A stretch of DNA of 52,500 nucleotides from Chrysomallon squamiferum (taxonomy: Eukaryota > Mollusca > Gastropoda > Neomphalida > Peltospiridae). The notes below the pieces were generated by a model. The model had not been told where the DNA came from and made no database searches. It saw nothing but the letters and a program-made list of their open reading frames with translations. Numbering within the stretch: position 1 is the first letter of the stretch; each line of letters opens with the position of its first letter. Both the position numbers and the translations under genes were made by a program. Location of the stretch: assembly GCA_012295275.1 (NCBI GenBank), contig CM022665.1, positions 27,774,446-27,826,945 on the forward strand, given 5' to 3'. Shown here one piece after another: positions 26,501 to 39,179 of this stretch.

Positions 26501-27439
26501 ATCATCTAATTTAACTCACCCGCGAAAAAAGGATTTTTGGTTTTGGATAATTTTGCCTTACTCTCACTTGTGTATATATTTATAATATGATTCATTTTGT
26601 TTTATTTAAAACTTTATCATTTATTTTTATTTCATTGATTTATCTCTATCGCATTAATTTGTCGATGTTTTATCTGATTTGATTCTCGACATTTCATCCA
26701 TTTTTGTCGAAGTTTTATCCGTTTTTCTCCAGCCAGTTAATTATTCGGTTTTACGGTCTCTATGTCGGTGAGTGTTTCAATAATTTATTTCCATAACCAC
26801 CACTCATTTTTAGTTTCTAATATTGATATGTATTAACGTAATATATAAGCCTATATTATTAAGAATAAGATTACAAAATAGACTTTAAAGAATATGCAAT
26901 ACTTCACATAAAAATGAACTATAATAATTTTGATCTTTTGTAAATAATAATATTTACAAAATGGACTTTAAAAAACTTCATACAGAAATGACAAATAATA
27001 ATTTATATTTAAAAAAAAAAAAAAAATTTTTTTTTTACAAAATGCACCTTGAAGTATATAGTATTCAGAAATGAAATATATTTATATATATATATATATC
27101 TACATACATAGATATATAAAATACATTTCATTAAAGTCTCAGGACTGTGAAATGTAAAATATATAACAGCTCTCTTGAGATTCAATGATCGTGACTTACG
27201 ACCATCTGTTTAGAGAGTAAATCAACCTGTAAAGGTATTTTTAGTTCAGAACAAGTTTAGAAAATAGAGGTAATTAGTGTAAGTAGTATTGAAAAGGAAT
27301 GAGTGTTTGTATGTGTGTCGGTATGTTAACAAGTACAGAAAATGACGTGTAAAGTTTGGCTTTATATATAATATTATATAATTGTATTCACACAGACACA
27401 CATATACATACAAACATACATACATACATATACATACAT
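26174..27439. other. T-rich and AT-rich spacer
   Basis: Long poly-T tracts at about 26345-26420 and 26460-26495, a poly-A/poly-T junction at 27010-27040, AT repeats at 27079-27100 and a CATA repeat at about 27395-27445. No exon seen. Confidence 0.55.
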
Positions 27440-30400
27440 ACATAAACTATATGCTAAACTAGCTGTAAATAAACATAATGATTTGAGTAACATACAAATT
27501 CTAGAAGAAACGTTAAAATTAATTGAGAGATCTAAGTGTAATGGTGCTACTTTAAGATGAAAGCTCATTGGAATCTAGATATGGATAGAAATACGTCATT
27601 TTTTCTCAGTTTAGAAAAATCAAAACAGGAATCAAATTCTATTAAAGAACTAAAAACAGAAAATGGATTATCTAGAAAAACGGAAGATATATTAGAATAT
27701 GCTTATGACTTTTATGCAAAATTATTTACACCTAAAAATATAGATATTATTAAACAGGAAGAAATAATACATTTAATATCAAATAAAAGAATCTGAAAGC
27801 TGTGAGAAAGATATTACCATTGAAGAATTAACGGAAGCTTTAAAAGAAATGAATAGAAATAAATCACCTGGTATGGATGTCTAACTGTTGAATTTTAGGT
27901 TAAATTCTGGGAAAATTTAAAAACTTTCTTTGATATAGTAGTGATGTCAATTCAAAAAGAAGAAATGTTGTCACTTAGTATAAAAAAGCAGTAATTAGTA
28001 TATTTTACAAGAAAAAAGGAGATAAAGCAGACCTAAACAAAATTTCAGACCTATTAGTCTTTTAAATGTAGATTATAAAATTATTTCTAAAGTTCTTGCT
28101 AGTCGTGTTAAACAGGTTATGTCAACTATTATTTCATCAGAACAAAGCTGTTGTGTAAAAGGAAGAGATGTTGCTGATAATATTATGTAGTGAGGGATGT
28201 TACAAATATTGCTGAGTTAAATAATACTGAAGGGATTATTGTTAAAATTGATCAAGAAAAAACTTTTCATAGAGTGTCACATAGTTTTATTTTAAAAGTT
28301 CTAAAAAAAATTGAATTTCGGTGATAAATTTATAATGTGGATTAAAATACTATATAATGATATAAAAAGTTGTGTAAAAATTAATGGACATTTAAGACCT
28401 TTTTTCAATATTACAAGAGGTGTTAGACAAGGATGTCCAATATCAGTGATGCTTTATGTTATTGTAGCTGAACCTTTAAATAATTTAATTAAAAAAAGAC
28501 ATAGCATGAATGGAATTACAATAACAAATGAATTTAATTCTTTATTATTTCAGCGATGCTCAGTCAGTAGAATCTGTTTTTAATACAATAAATATATATT
28601 GTAGTGCTACAGGTGCAAAAGTCAATGTAGATAAGTCAGAAGTACTTTGTCTTGGTAAAACCATCAAAGAAAACTTATCTTTTAACATTCCAATATCAAT
28701 AAATAAAAACTGTGTTAAAATTCTAGGTACATATTTAGGACCAAATAAGCCATTATGTGAAAGGTTGAACCGGAAAAATAAATTAGATAAAATTTGTATT
28801 TTAATTAATTTTTGGAGTCAAAGGAAACTTACTTTACACGGAAAAGCTGAAGTATGGAATACTTTATTAACATCTAGACTGTGGTATATCATTAGCACAA
28901 TAAATGTTCCAAATTGGGTAGAAAATTAAACTCACAAGTTATTTTGTAAATTTATGCGGGAAGGAAAAACACCTTTAATAAAATATTCAACAATAATTGG
29001 AAATAAAATGTCGGGTGGACTAAATATTAAAGATATTTAATTAAAGAAAATGGTTTTTCGTATTAAAATGTTAAAATAATATTTTGATAATAATTTTTAA
29101 AATGTTTGGAAATATACAATGTCAATATTTCTTGGAAAATATATGCATATGAATTTAAATTATGACATTTTTAAAGAAGTAAAGAAGCTTTAAAAGTTAT
29201 CAACCCTTTTTATGCTGAAATGTTGTCAGCTTGAGACTATGTTAATAATGGAGAACGTATTTTCCCACTTGATACAGATGAAATATTGTCTCAGCCACTT
29301 TTTCAGAATCCATTCATTAAATATAAAAACAAATTATTACTATTTAGTTCTTTTATTAAAAGTGGAATAGTCAAAGTGGCTGATATTGCATATGAAGTAA
29401 TATCAGGTTTTCTGCTTTTTCAGCTATTGTAGAAATTATTCATGAAACATCTACAGAATTACCAAAACAACCAAATTTATATTGCTTACAATGTTATTAT
29501 GAAGTCACTTCCAGATGAATGGAAAAGTTCTATTAATAGAAATCGTAAAATATTAACCCTAATAAAGATTTATTTTTGTTTCAGAATGATGAAATGATAA
29601 ATGTCAGTAAATTTACAGTGAAAATATATTATTCTATTTTACTTTCAAAAAATGTTAAAGCACCTACGTTTGAAGAAAAATGGAATGAGCTTGGTTTTAA
29701 TATATTCTGGAGACCAGTTTGGAAATTGATACACTTCAATGTTAAATTTACTGAATTTACTGACTTAGATTTGAGAACAGCTCAACATGTAATATATACA
29801 TATAGTAAATTATGTAGATATGGAAAAATCTCATCTAGTGTATGTCCAGTGCCTCTGAAGGATGGTGAAGATGTGTACCATTTATTTTTGTATTGTGAAG
29901 AATTGTTAAGAAAACCGTTTTTTTCTCTAGATCCATTAAAAAGATTATTAATATTTGGATGTTATCTAAGAATTGAAAATTGTACATTAGAATTTATTAA
30001 CATTATTCTTTCAATTTATAGAATATCAGTGTTCCAAAGGCGTGTAATAGCTCAGTTGAAAGGAACAAATATCAATATAATACATTTTTTTTAGAAGTTA
30101 TGTATATCAGTGCTTTGAAATCATTCTAAATTAATATCGTATTCTAAACAAACTTTCAATTTGTATTAACAAATATATTTAGAATAGTGTTTTTCTTGAA
30201 TTAAAAGATGACATATTTATTTTCAAATATCCTTTAGCAAGCTATAAATAAACAATATCGCTATATTATAAAAATGGATAAAAGATTTTTTTACTATAAA
30301 ATATAGTTAATATATGTGAATATTCTGAGTAAATAAGTATGTGTGCGTGTGAGTGTGAGTGTGTGAGAGAATGCCTATTTTTTTATTGTTGTTATTTACT

Positions 30401-30460
30401 GTTTTAATGTTATTTTAATTGTGTACAACTGTTGATTATATCAATAAAGAAAGAAAAACA
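27440..30460 (+). mobile_element. Degraded L1/Tx1-like LINE, 5' truncated
   Basis: Plus-strand fragments in shifting frames follow LINE ORF2 order. The endonuclease-RT linker (FFLSLEKSKQESNSIKEL) is near 27600. RT entry motifs (ALKEMNRNKSPGMDV) are near 27840 and PISLLNVDYKIISKVLASRV near 28050. KIDQEKTFHRVSHSF is near 28245 and TRGVRQGCPISVMLY near 28410-28460. KVNVDKSEVLCLG is near 28620 and KILGTYLGP near 28720. A C-terminal 172-residue open frame (29576-30094) carries CPVPLKDGEDVYHLFLYCEE, a C...H...C knuckle typical of L1/Tx1-type elements. The catalytic (F/Y)ADD box is disrupted around 28550. A 3' UTR with AATAAA near 30443 ends the element. Many stops; inactive. Confidence 0.78.
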
Positions 30461-30780
30461 TGATTTCAATATTTCTTTGTATGTATTCATTTATTTATAT
30501 TAACTGATGTTTATTTAACTGTTTATCTGTATAAATCATGTAACGAATAATAATTCCATACGTTTAATTCTTGGATAACAGTATGTACTCGTAATTTTAA
30601 TTTCTTTAGAAAAATAAACTAAATATAAGCATCCTGTCTTCAAACAGTCAATTATTGTAATTTTATTAGTAAATAAGTCCAGGTAAAATCGTTTATTTGT
30701 TTGTACTACGTCTGCCTGAGTGTTTTGGATGAGTGATTGCAAGAATAATCACAAAAGTAATGAATAATAATGTCTAGAAA
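30461..30780. other. Spacer between the LINE and the TIR element
   Basis: AT-rich unique sequence; nothing recognised. Confidence 0.4.
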
Positions 30781-30782
30781 TA

Positions 30783-31162
30783 CATTGATACCTTGACATA
30801 CGAGTTTAATTCTTTCCGTTAACAAGCTCGTAACTCAATTTGCTCGTATATCAAATCAATTTACCCGACTGAAATTAAATGAATTACCATTAATCTGTTC
30901 CAGCCCCCCAAAAACCACCCCATTTTTTTGTAACGTGTTTTTAAATAAGAAAAATGTATTTATAAATGACAAATATTGTATAAAAATAAAATTAAAGAGA
31001 TCTAAAGAAATAATTTGGTTTTGTAAATTTTATTTATCTTGGCGATCAGACACATTATTTTAACGCCTTTGGCTGGAGTTACAGCTTTTATCCTTTTGCT
31101 TCAGTATGGTACATTTCCTAGAGTATTTTTTTCCTCGCAACTCGTAACTCGAGGTCCCACTG
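30783..31162. mobile_element. 380 bp TIR element (MITE-like), copy 1
   Basis: Left end CATTGATACCTTGACATACG, right end CTCGTAACTCGAGGTCCCAC then TG. These are imperfect inverted repeats of about 22 bp, flanked by TA at 30781-30782 and 31163-31164. Internal sequence (AACTCAATTTGCTCGTATAT and neighbours) recurs at 48249. Terminal inverted repeats plus a TA duplication fit a Tc1/mariner-superfamily non-autonomous element. No transposase frame inside. Confidence 0.72.
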
Positions 31163-31558
31163 TATATATTTTATTGTATTTACTTGTCAGGGACATCATT
31201 CAAATAAAGCGAATCAGATTTTAAATTAGGTAGAATAAAAAGGTGAATTCGTGCGAAGGAGTCCAACTGTTAATATTGTTTAAGTCTGAACGTCGTTGAC
31301 TTGTAAAGAAGTTATATATTGCTTTTGTTGAAAGCAGTAACGTATTAAATCGTGAAGTTATAACAGAGAGCACTGCGGCGTAGATCAGCGCAAGGTTGCC
31401 AGACTGCGGTGTTAGTGGTATAAGGATCGATCCCACTCACTGGATTCATTTAGATATCTCATGTGTTCAGATCAGAGATCAATAATTGATACAAAAAGAG
31501 ATCGTTCTGGCAACGAGGTGGCAACGGGTTTGACATACAACACCCGCTGATTAGCCAT

Positions 31559-31561
<3 letters not shown>

Positions 31562-31642
<81 letters not shown>
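31562..31642 (+). repeat. (CA)n microsatellite
   Basis: About 80 bp of pure CA immediately after a candidate SINE body. Confidence 0.95.
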
Positions 31643-31648
<6 letters not shown>

Positions 31649-32433
31649 AGACAGATTTATTCATAATTTCCAAAAATTTAAATATTAATCCTCTGAAATC
31701 ATCGGAACATTCACATTTATAAAGTCAGTAGCATCAGTTTGTTGGTAGCTTGAAATATTTTCTGAAAGAAGGTAGCCAAAAAATGGATTTAAAATAAAAA
31801 AATGTACGTCAAAAAAAAAAAAAAAAAAAAATTACCTAAAAAATTTAAAAGGGATTAAAACATAAAGAAGCGAGATATAATTTTGTTTTGGTGTACTTTA
31901 ACATTTTATACATGAATGCACTTAAAGTCAGTGACACATACGGAGGATGTATGTAGCTATTTAAACACGACAGCACGCACGAGTGGATATGTAAAAAAGA
32001 CAGAGAAAAAGATCTATTGTTAAAACTACAAATATATCTATCTACATATATAAACCCACAAGTATTACACATATAAGTCTGCTTTCTGTGTGAGAAATCC
32101 TTTTATGTATCTCTAGTCAACCTCACTCCCCTCTCTACCTCTGTTTGATTTTTTGCCTGTCTATCTGTCTGTCTGTATTTAAGACGTGGTATGTTATAAA
32201 CTAAATGCATGACTAACAAGAAACACATATTTTGTTTGTTTTTCTTTCCGTGGGATGTTCTGAATATGAAATGACATGGTGACTTTTAAAATATAAAAAT
32301 CACCTGCATCCCTACAAAATAAAAATAATAATAAATAAATAAAAAGCCAGTATAAATTATAGTTGTGCCATTTGTCCTGTTGTTAATAGCAAAACTCCCA
32401 ACTTGCACAAAAAATGAAAATTGTAGTTAACTC

Positions 32434-32489
<56 letters not shown>

Positions 32490-32534
32490 TGATGATGATG
32501 ATGGTGATGGTGATGATGATGATAATGATGATAA

Positions 32535-32583
<49 letters not shown>

Positions 32584-32612
32584 GTTGTTATTATTATTAT
32601 TATTATTTTGTC
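32434..32612. repeat. (AAT)n-(GAT)n-(AAT)n-(ATT)n compound repeat with hairpin potential
   Basis: AAT repeats, then ATG/GAT repeats, then AAT, then ATT. The AAT and ATT blocks are complementary and could fold into a long hairpin or cruciform. Confidence 0.9.
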
Positions 32613-33332
32613 CTCATAGTTCTGACATCTGCACGTAGCGTATAATTTAAAGGCTACAAACTGCTAAAAAAAACAGCAGTATTATTAAGCCTCTTAACCC
32701 ACATCAAGAAATTCCAATGAAATGTGGGAAATAATGTACGTTTCATGATGTTCACATTATGCAAACGTTCGCCCACCCGAGGTTTAAATATGTACATATC
32801 AAAGTTTTTTTTGTCAATAGTTTCTGTGTAAAGCAGTCAGCATTTGTTAAAAAAAACTTGTGTGTATGTGTGTGTTGTTCAAAGATACTTCTTTAGTGTT
32901 TAATTGCTGGTTTAGATCCTAAAAGAAAATTATAAAAAAAATCAGTTTTCATTTTTGTTTTTTAAATAAAAAAATTGTTATTGTTTAAAAGCTGTAGTTT
33001 TGATGTATAAGGACAACGAAGTCAATGCTGTATCTGCTATGAATCTATTATTTTGTACAGAGCGATGTGTTGTGAAATAAAATAGATATTTTCATTTAAT
33101 GGAGGTTCCCTTATCTTCTGCTATCACACTGTTCCATGACAGATCGTATAATTTAAAAAATAAATAAATAAATAAAAAAACCACTACATATCACATTTAA
33201 TTCAAAATTTTGAAGCAGTATAATTTAAAGTCACTACAGGGGGCCCTCCCTGTTATAGGCGCCCTGAAGACAAGCTTCGTTTTTTCGTAATAGATCCGCA
33301 TTCTTACAGGTGACAGGATAAAACAAATGAAT

Positions 33333-33458
33333 GGTTACTCTCTTAAAATATCAGCTTTATTCTGGTCAGATAGAATGACGATTGCAGCTCGGTATAGTCT
33401 CGCTGCAAATCGGAATTCTATCTTCGCAGGGTAAAGCTGATATCTTAAGAGAGTAACC
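33333..33458. mobile_element. 126 bp fold-back element
   Basis: Starts GGTTACTCTCTTAA and ends with its complement TTAAGAGAGTAACC. The arms remain largely complementary to the centre (CAGCTTTA / TAAAGCTG, GATAGAAT / ATTCTATC, GATTGCAGC / GCTGCAAATC). A small palindromic MITE or hairpin RNA source; no coding content. Confidence 0.75.
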
Positions 33459-33707
33459 AGGTATTCCCTCTCGATATAAGAATGCATGTTTATGTAAATT
33501 TGCCTTGTTAACTGAATTAAAATACTACTTGAAAACGATGACATTAAATGTGTGTGTTCCACGGGACGCGAACATTATTTCTGTAGTGCTAAATCCGGGC
33601 GACGTGAAATGATGGATTCTACAGAGTCCATACCTCGTGTCGCATTGAGTTCCCTTCCTCTTTGTAGAGTTGTGACATAGACGTCAACGTTGTTTCAGCT
33701 ATTCTTT

Positions 33708-33914
33708 TCAGAGAACGCAGCTTCTTCTGCAACTGTACTTAAAATACGAATAACGATTGATTATGGTTATTTTCAGTCTGGATTTATTGACAGTAATGAC
33801 GCAGGTATTACAATTCTTCGTTGTACATTTCCAGATGATCACATCCTCTGTTTTCTTATTTACTCTAAACATGTAACCCTGTAAACATAAATGTAGGTTG
33901 TCCTTGGAAGGCAT
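33708..33914 (-). pseudogene. FLYWCH zinc-finger-like fragment
   Basis: Minus-strand frame with LCLQGYMFRVNKKTEDVIIW followed by KCTTKNCNTCVITV. The G-Y-x-F ... W-x-C-x4-C layout is that of the FLYWCH domain found in MULE-associated and domesticated transposase genes. The expected terminal H-x-H is not seen, and flanking residues are unconvincing, so it is probably a transposon fragment or isolated exon. Confidence 0.5.
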
Positions 33915-34299
33915 TTAATGTCAAACTGAGAATTTGCCTTTTCAAAAGTGACCATGTCTATAGTTGCATAACTGTTGAATTTATATATATTTATTTGGAA
34001 TAATGAATGTTATTCATCATGCTCCAATGCTACGCTGTGGACGTTTTTCAGTATCTGAATGTAGTTCAGTTGTGTTACATTCATGTTCCTATTCTTGAGA
34101 TGTTTCCGTGTGTTGATCCTTTATCAAAACAGCCTTAAAACAATAATCAGTGACATGCGAATACCTTAATAATTAAATTCGATGTTGTGCAAAGATACGG
34201 TATCAGGATATCCCACTGAATGTTTTAGCCTAAATATTTTGAAAAATCATTGAATTAAATTAAAAAGTAATTAAATTAATTAAAAATGTAAAGGTATCA

Positions 34300-34353
<54 letters not shown>

Positions 34354-34548
34354 ATAGTAGTAATAGTAGTAGTAGTAACAGCAGTACTAAATAATGACGA
34401 CGACGACGATGATGATGATGAGGATGAGGATGATAATAATAATAAAAAAGTACAAGAAAAAATATATAAATTAGACTACACAGCATTGTCAGTATGATTC
34501 ATTCTTGGAGATCATTTATTTATTCACTGACCTTTATTTTAAAATAAA
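33915..34548. other. Spacer with (TAG)n
   Basis: TAG repeats at about 34302-34380 followed by GAC/GAT repeats to about 34430. No gene seen. Confidence 0.55.
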
Positions 34549-34550
34549 TA

Positions 34551-35049
34551 CAGGGTCATTCCAAAGTCCCGCTACACTTTTAAGTTTTAATCAAATGATT
34601 ACGGATTTGAATAAAATTAGTCGTGAACTTTCTATAGACTGCTACACCATCTTGTTGGAAAAAACAATCACATTATGCTAAAGCAGTTCGCGATTTATTG
34701 AATCACATGTTCCCTGATAGATGGGCACCCTGTGACTTCTTTCTGTGGAGCTTCCTGAAAAGCAAAGCCTATGGATCAAAGCCCAGGAGTGTTGAAGTTA
34801 GAGGAAACGTTATAAGGAATGCCTGCAGTCTTTTTACAAGGGAGATGCTGAACAGAGTTGGAGAGGAATGCTTGAAGAGGTGGGCAATTTGTCTAAAAAA
34901 AAGAAGGCGCTCATGTTGAAGTCTACGGAGCCGAAGAAAACTGAAGAAGAGGGATTTTTTCATTATGGGACGAATTGTAGCAGTCTACAGAAAGTTCACG
35001 ATTAATTTTGTTTCTAAAAAAAGTGTAGCGGGACGTTTGAATGACCCTG
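34551..35049 (+). mobile_element. 499 bp mariner-like element with TA target duplication
   Basis: Starts CAGGGTCATTCCAAAGTCCC and ends with the near-complement GGGACGTTTGAATGACCCTG. Flanking TA dinucleotides are at 34549-34550 and 35050-35051. A second inner inverted repeat (GTGAACTTTCTATAGACTGC / GCAGTCTACAGAAAGTTCAC) extends each end. Inside, a plus-strand frame (34698-34919) contains HMFPDRWAPCDFFLWSFLKS followed by KAYGSKPRSVEV. This is the end of a Tc1/mariner-type DDE transposase with its last catalytic Asp, but the N-terminal two-thirds is missing. Internally deleted and non-autonomous. Confidence 0.85.
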
Positions 35050-35510
35050 TATATAAATAAAATAAAATAATAAAAAATCTGTTTTGGATAACAGATGCTT
35101 AAACTAACTATGTCCGAAATGACACAATGATAAAAGAAGAAATCTCAGCATTCTAAACTGTAAGTAAAACATAGGCCATTTGTACACAGTTTAGCTCGTT
35201 TCACTTTATCAAAGTATATAACAGTAACAGGCCCATATTATTTATAAGGTGTCATAAGGCTTTTAGGGGCCAGTCAGTTTTGCTTAGGTACTGTTTTACA
35301 TGCCGAAGACGGCCCGAAATACCTGAAATCCTATGTCTTAAGGGCTTGTGGTTTATGCTTGTGTTATGTATATGTTTGTTGTTAATGTTTGCGGTGTGTG
35401 CATGCGTGTGTACTTAAGCTTTAATGTGTGTTTCCTTCAACACTGGGAAAAAAAAAAAAAAAAAGGTTACGGGCATAATTAATTACGTTGACACGCTTTA
35501 CATTTACTGA
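35050..35510. other. Spacer before K7
   Basis: Mixed sequence with a poly-A tract near 35449-35464; no exon recognised. Confidence 0.4.
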
Positions 35511-35518
35511 TGACGTCA
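35511..35518 (+). promoter_or_regulatory. K7 promoter: CRE
   Basis: Full palindrome TGACGTCA. No clear second half-site. Exon 1 may end at 35634 before gtatta, but that donor is weak. Confidence 0.6.
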
Positions 35519-35640
35519 TCGAACCAACGTTGAAATAAGTTTGGAATGAAAAACAATTTATTATTAAATGTCTTCTTTCGTCATCTGAAAATTTTAGATA
35601 ACCATCAGTAACAGAAACGTAGCAGTATTAGAAGGTATTA

Positions 35641-35885
35641 AGTTGTAGTAGTAGTAATAGTAACTGTAGTACTAATACTAGTAGTAGTTTTAGCAATGAA
35701 AGTAGTAGTAGTTGCAGCAGTTGCAGAAATAGCAGTAGCAGTAACAGTAGTTGTAGAAGCAAAAGTAGTAAAAGCAGTAGTGCCACTAGTAATAGTATAA
35801 TTGTAGTAATAACTAGTAGTACTAGTTCTAGTAGTAGTAGTGATGGTCGTACTAGTAGCAGTAATAGTAATGATGATAATAAATT
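35641..35885. repeat. Degenerate TAG/GTA repeat
   Basis: About 240 bp of interrupted AGT/TAG/GCA trinucleotides in K7 intron 1. Poly-Leu and poly-Ser frames across it are artefacts. Confidence 0.85.
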
Positions 35886-35948
35886 AAGCATTTAAAATAT
35901 TTCACAATTAATAACTTTATTTATTTATTTAGTTATTACAGGTTCGTC

Positions 35949-36449
<501 letters not shown>

Positions 36450-36575
36450 AAAAAAAAAAAAAAAACTCAAAAATGAAAAAAAGAAAAGAAAAGAACCAAC
36501 AAACACCCCTCCTAAAAAAAAAAAAAAAATTGAATAGCGCAGTCAAAAACTTCAGTATTTCATAATTGAAATAAA

Positions 36576-37928
36576 ATTGGCATTTCTCTCTCTGTTGTTT
36601 TTTTTTTTAGTTATATTTTGTACTGAAATAATCGTTAAAGAAGTATGGGTACAGATACTTTACTTACTTATTTATTTATTTATTTATCATCATTATAATA
36701 ACTCAAGTATACATGATAGGTAATATTATATATATAGCACGATGATTATATTTCATATTCTTCTAAGTCATTAATTAATCTTTGCTTATGATAAAATTTG
36801 GTAACAAAATAACAGGCTCGCAAGCTGTATGCAGCCTGCAAAATAACCTTTATTGAGACTTTATTTTCTCTCTAGCAGTGGTAGTTGTAGTGGTCGTGGT
36901 GGCGATACTGGTGACTGTAGTAGCAATAAGTTATGTAGTAGTAGTAGTAGTGATAACAAAGTAGCGGTAGATATAGTAGTACTAGACTGGTAGTGGTAAC
37001 AATACCTGTAGTAGTAGAACTGGTAGTAGTAGTAACAGCAGCAGTAGTACAAGTATTTTTTTTTTTTTTATTCTTCATAGAATATTTAGTATAAAATGTA
37101 GTACAGCTAATACATAATAATATAACAAAATATAAAAGTAAATTAATGTGTTAAAATACCAAATTCTCCAAATCACCAGTAGAAAAAGAAAAAAAACAAA
37201 ACAAAAGAACAACAGAAAAAACAAAACAAAACAAAACATCTATAAATATTTTCTACATATTCCTAGTAATAAATATTTGACATTTACATACAGAATGTAA
37301 GTTATGGTAAGATACATAACGGAACAAATAAAATAGAAAAATAAATAAAGTCTTTGAACTGTTTTCACATATTCAGTCCATAAATAGTTTTACAAATGAT
37401 TTTGTCCTAATATCCCATTTTTCTTCAAATTTAATTGTTCCGTTATTTATCTAACAAATATATTTATCTGTATAATAACACATATTCAGGATATTTTATA
37501 ATCCAGTTAAAATTAGTTGCTGGTGTTTGCATTTTGATTGATATATGTACTCCAAGGCAATCAACAATATTAGATTGATTATATAATTATTTTCTGAATA
37601 AGTAGCCTAAAATTATTGTTTATACATTTATCTGAAGTCTCACTTTTCTTCTAAAAAATATACAGTTTGTGACATTATTCCAGAAGGTCTGAACATGTTT
37701 ACATAAGCTAATAGAAAATACCTAAGCTCTTTGTCTGTAGTTAGCTTGAGTGGAAGAAGATGTATACTTCTCCACCATTTGTCACAGATAAAAAAAAAAA
37801 AAAAAAAAAATAAATAAATAAATAAAATAAAATAAAATAAAATAAACAGTAAACCAATTCTAAATGTAAATTTAATAACCATTCTTTTCGTTCAAATATA
37901 CCACGAAGAAACTTTTATGTTACCGCTG
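36576..37928. other. K7-K8 spacer
   Basis: TAG/GTG trinucleotide tract at 36875-37050, poly-T at 37056-37069, AT-rich sequence, poly-A at 37791-37810 followed by TAAA/TAAAA repeats. A minus-strand open frame at 37640-37790 (WWRSIHLLPLKL) looks protein-like and could be a LINE remnant, but it is too short to call. Confidence 0.5.
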
Positions 37929-37969
37929 TGACGTCATAAATCGCCTACAATGGAAACGCGTTTGTTTAC
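37929..37969 (+). promoter_or_regulatory. K8 promoter: CRE and forkhead-like site
   Basis: TGACGTCA at 37929-37936 and TGTTTAC at 37963-37969, 34 bp start to start, matching K1 and K3 (35 bp). Exon 1 ends ...TTGACAT at 38007 before gtaaat. Confidence 0.7.
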
Positions 37970-38005
37970 ATCCAAGGATTTTGCTTAACTATTTCTCCAT
38001 TTGAC

Positions 38006-39011
38006 ATGTAAATATATTTCATATATATAATTTTTAAGTGATTGTATTTACTTTTTTTCTTGTTTACATGAATACTGATGCTAAAGATTTACCTATACGT
38101 GTTTTGACTTTTTTCATATATATATATATATATTTCAATTAATATTTCATAAAGTATTTCTATGAATGTTTGCAAAAATGATATTAAGAATTCATTCGTT
38201 GTACTACTACTACTACTACAACTTCTACTACAACAGCTACTACTACTACTACCACTGCTACTACTACTACTACTACTACTACTACTGTTACTGTTACTAT
38301 TAGTACTATTACTACTAATTTACAACTACATTTACTATTACTACAAATGATAATAACCTTTTACTAGAAATGTGCAGATATTGGTGCATTGTAGAATGAA
38401 CAAAGCAGTCAGTATACAGTAAATATATATTAGTAATATGAAATATCTTGTTTAAATTATCTAAATGTCCGTATTTTAAAAATTATTATATTAGTTCGAA
38501 TATACCTTTTACTAGAAATGTGCAGATATTGGTGCATTGTAGAATGAACAAAGCAGTCAGTATACAGTAAATATATATTAGTAATATGAAATATCTTGTT
38601 TAAATTATCTAAATGTCCGTATTTTAAAAATTATTATATTAGTTCGAATATCCAGGAATCACAAACTGAAGAACCTTTTGAAAATAATATTGCCATAATA
38701 AATACAGCAGCCTCAACAGTAATAATAATAGCAGTAGTAGTAGTAGTACTATATGTTCTTGTTGCAGTGGTAATAACAGTAGTAGTAATAGCAATAATAG
38801 TATTAATATTTTCTGTTATAAACATTGTTTATTTTGGTTTTGTTATTTATTTAATGTTTCAGGTTTGTGGTTAAAAAGTTCAGCATTTTACTTGTGTTCA
38901 TTTTGCTAACCCGTTTTCAAGTTAAAGGTAACGAAGTTGTGAAAAATGTTAAAATTTAGAGATTATCATCATCATCATCATCTCATCACATTGTTGTTAT
39001 TGTTGTTGTTG

Positions 39012-39063
<52 letters not shown>

Positions 39064-39125
39064 CGTTATTGTGTTATGTTTTTGTTTTATTTCAGTTTTT
39101 ACTATTGTAAATTTACATAAATAGA

Positions 39126-39179
<54 letters not shown>

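Larger units (their letters stand above)
31165..33332. other. Spacer with possible tRNA-derived SINE and microsatellites
   Basis: About 31370-31560 contains a B-box-like GGATCGATCCC and ends in a (CA)n tail (31562-31642), suggesting a tRNA-derived SINE; this is tentative. AAT/GAT/ATT compound repeats fill 32434-32610. The rest is AT-rich, with no exon recognised. Confidence 0.45.

Noticed and set aside
31370-31560. tRNA gene
   Set aside because: Only a B-box-like GGATCGATCCC is evident and no cloverleaf could be traced; kept only as a possible SINE body.
34698-34919. Host gene
   Set aside because: Lies wholly between mariner-like terminal inverted repeats and matches transposase C-terminal motifs.
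37640-37790. Minus-strand protein-like frame (WWRSIHLLPLKL)
   Set aside because: Possibly a LINE remnant, but too short and without a recognisable motif to call.
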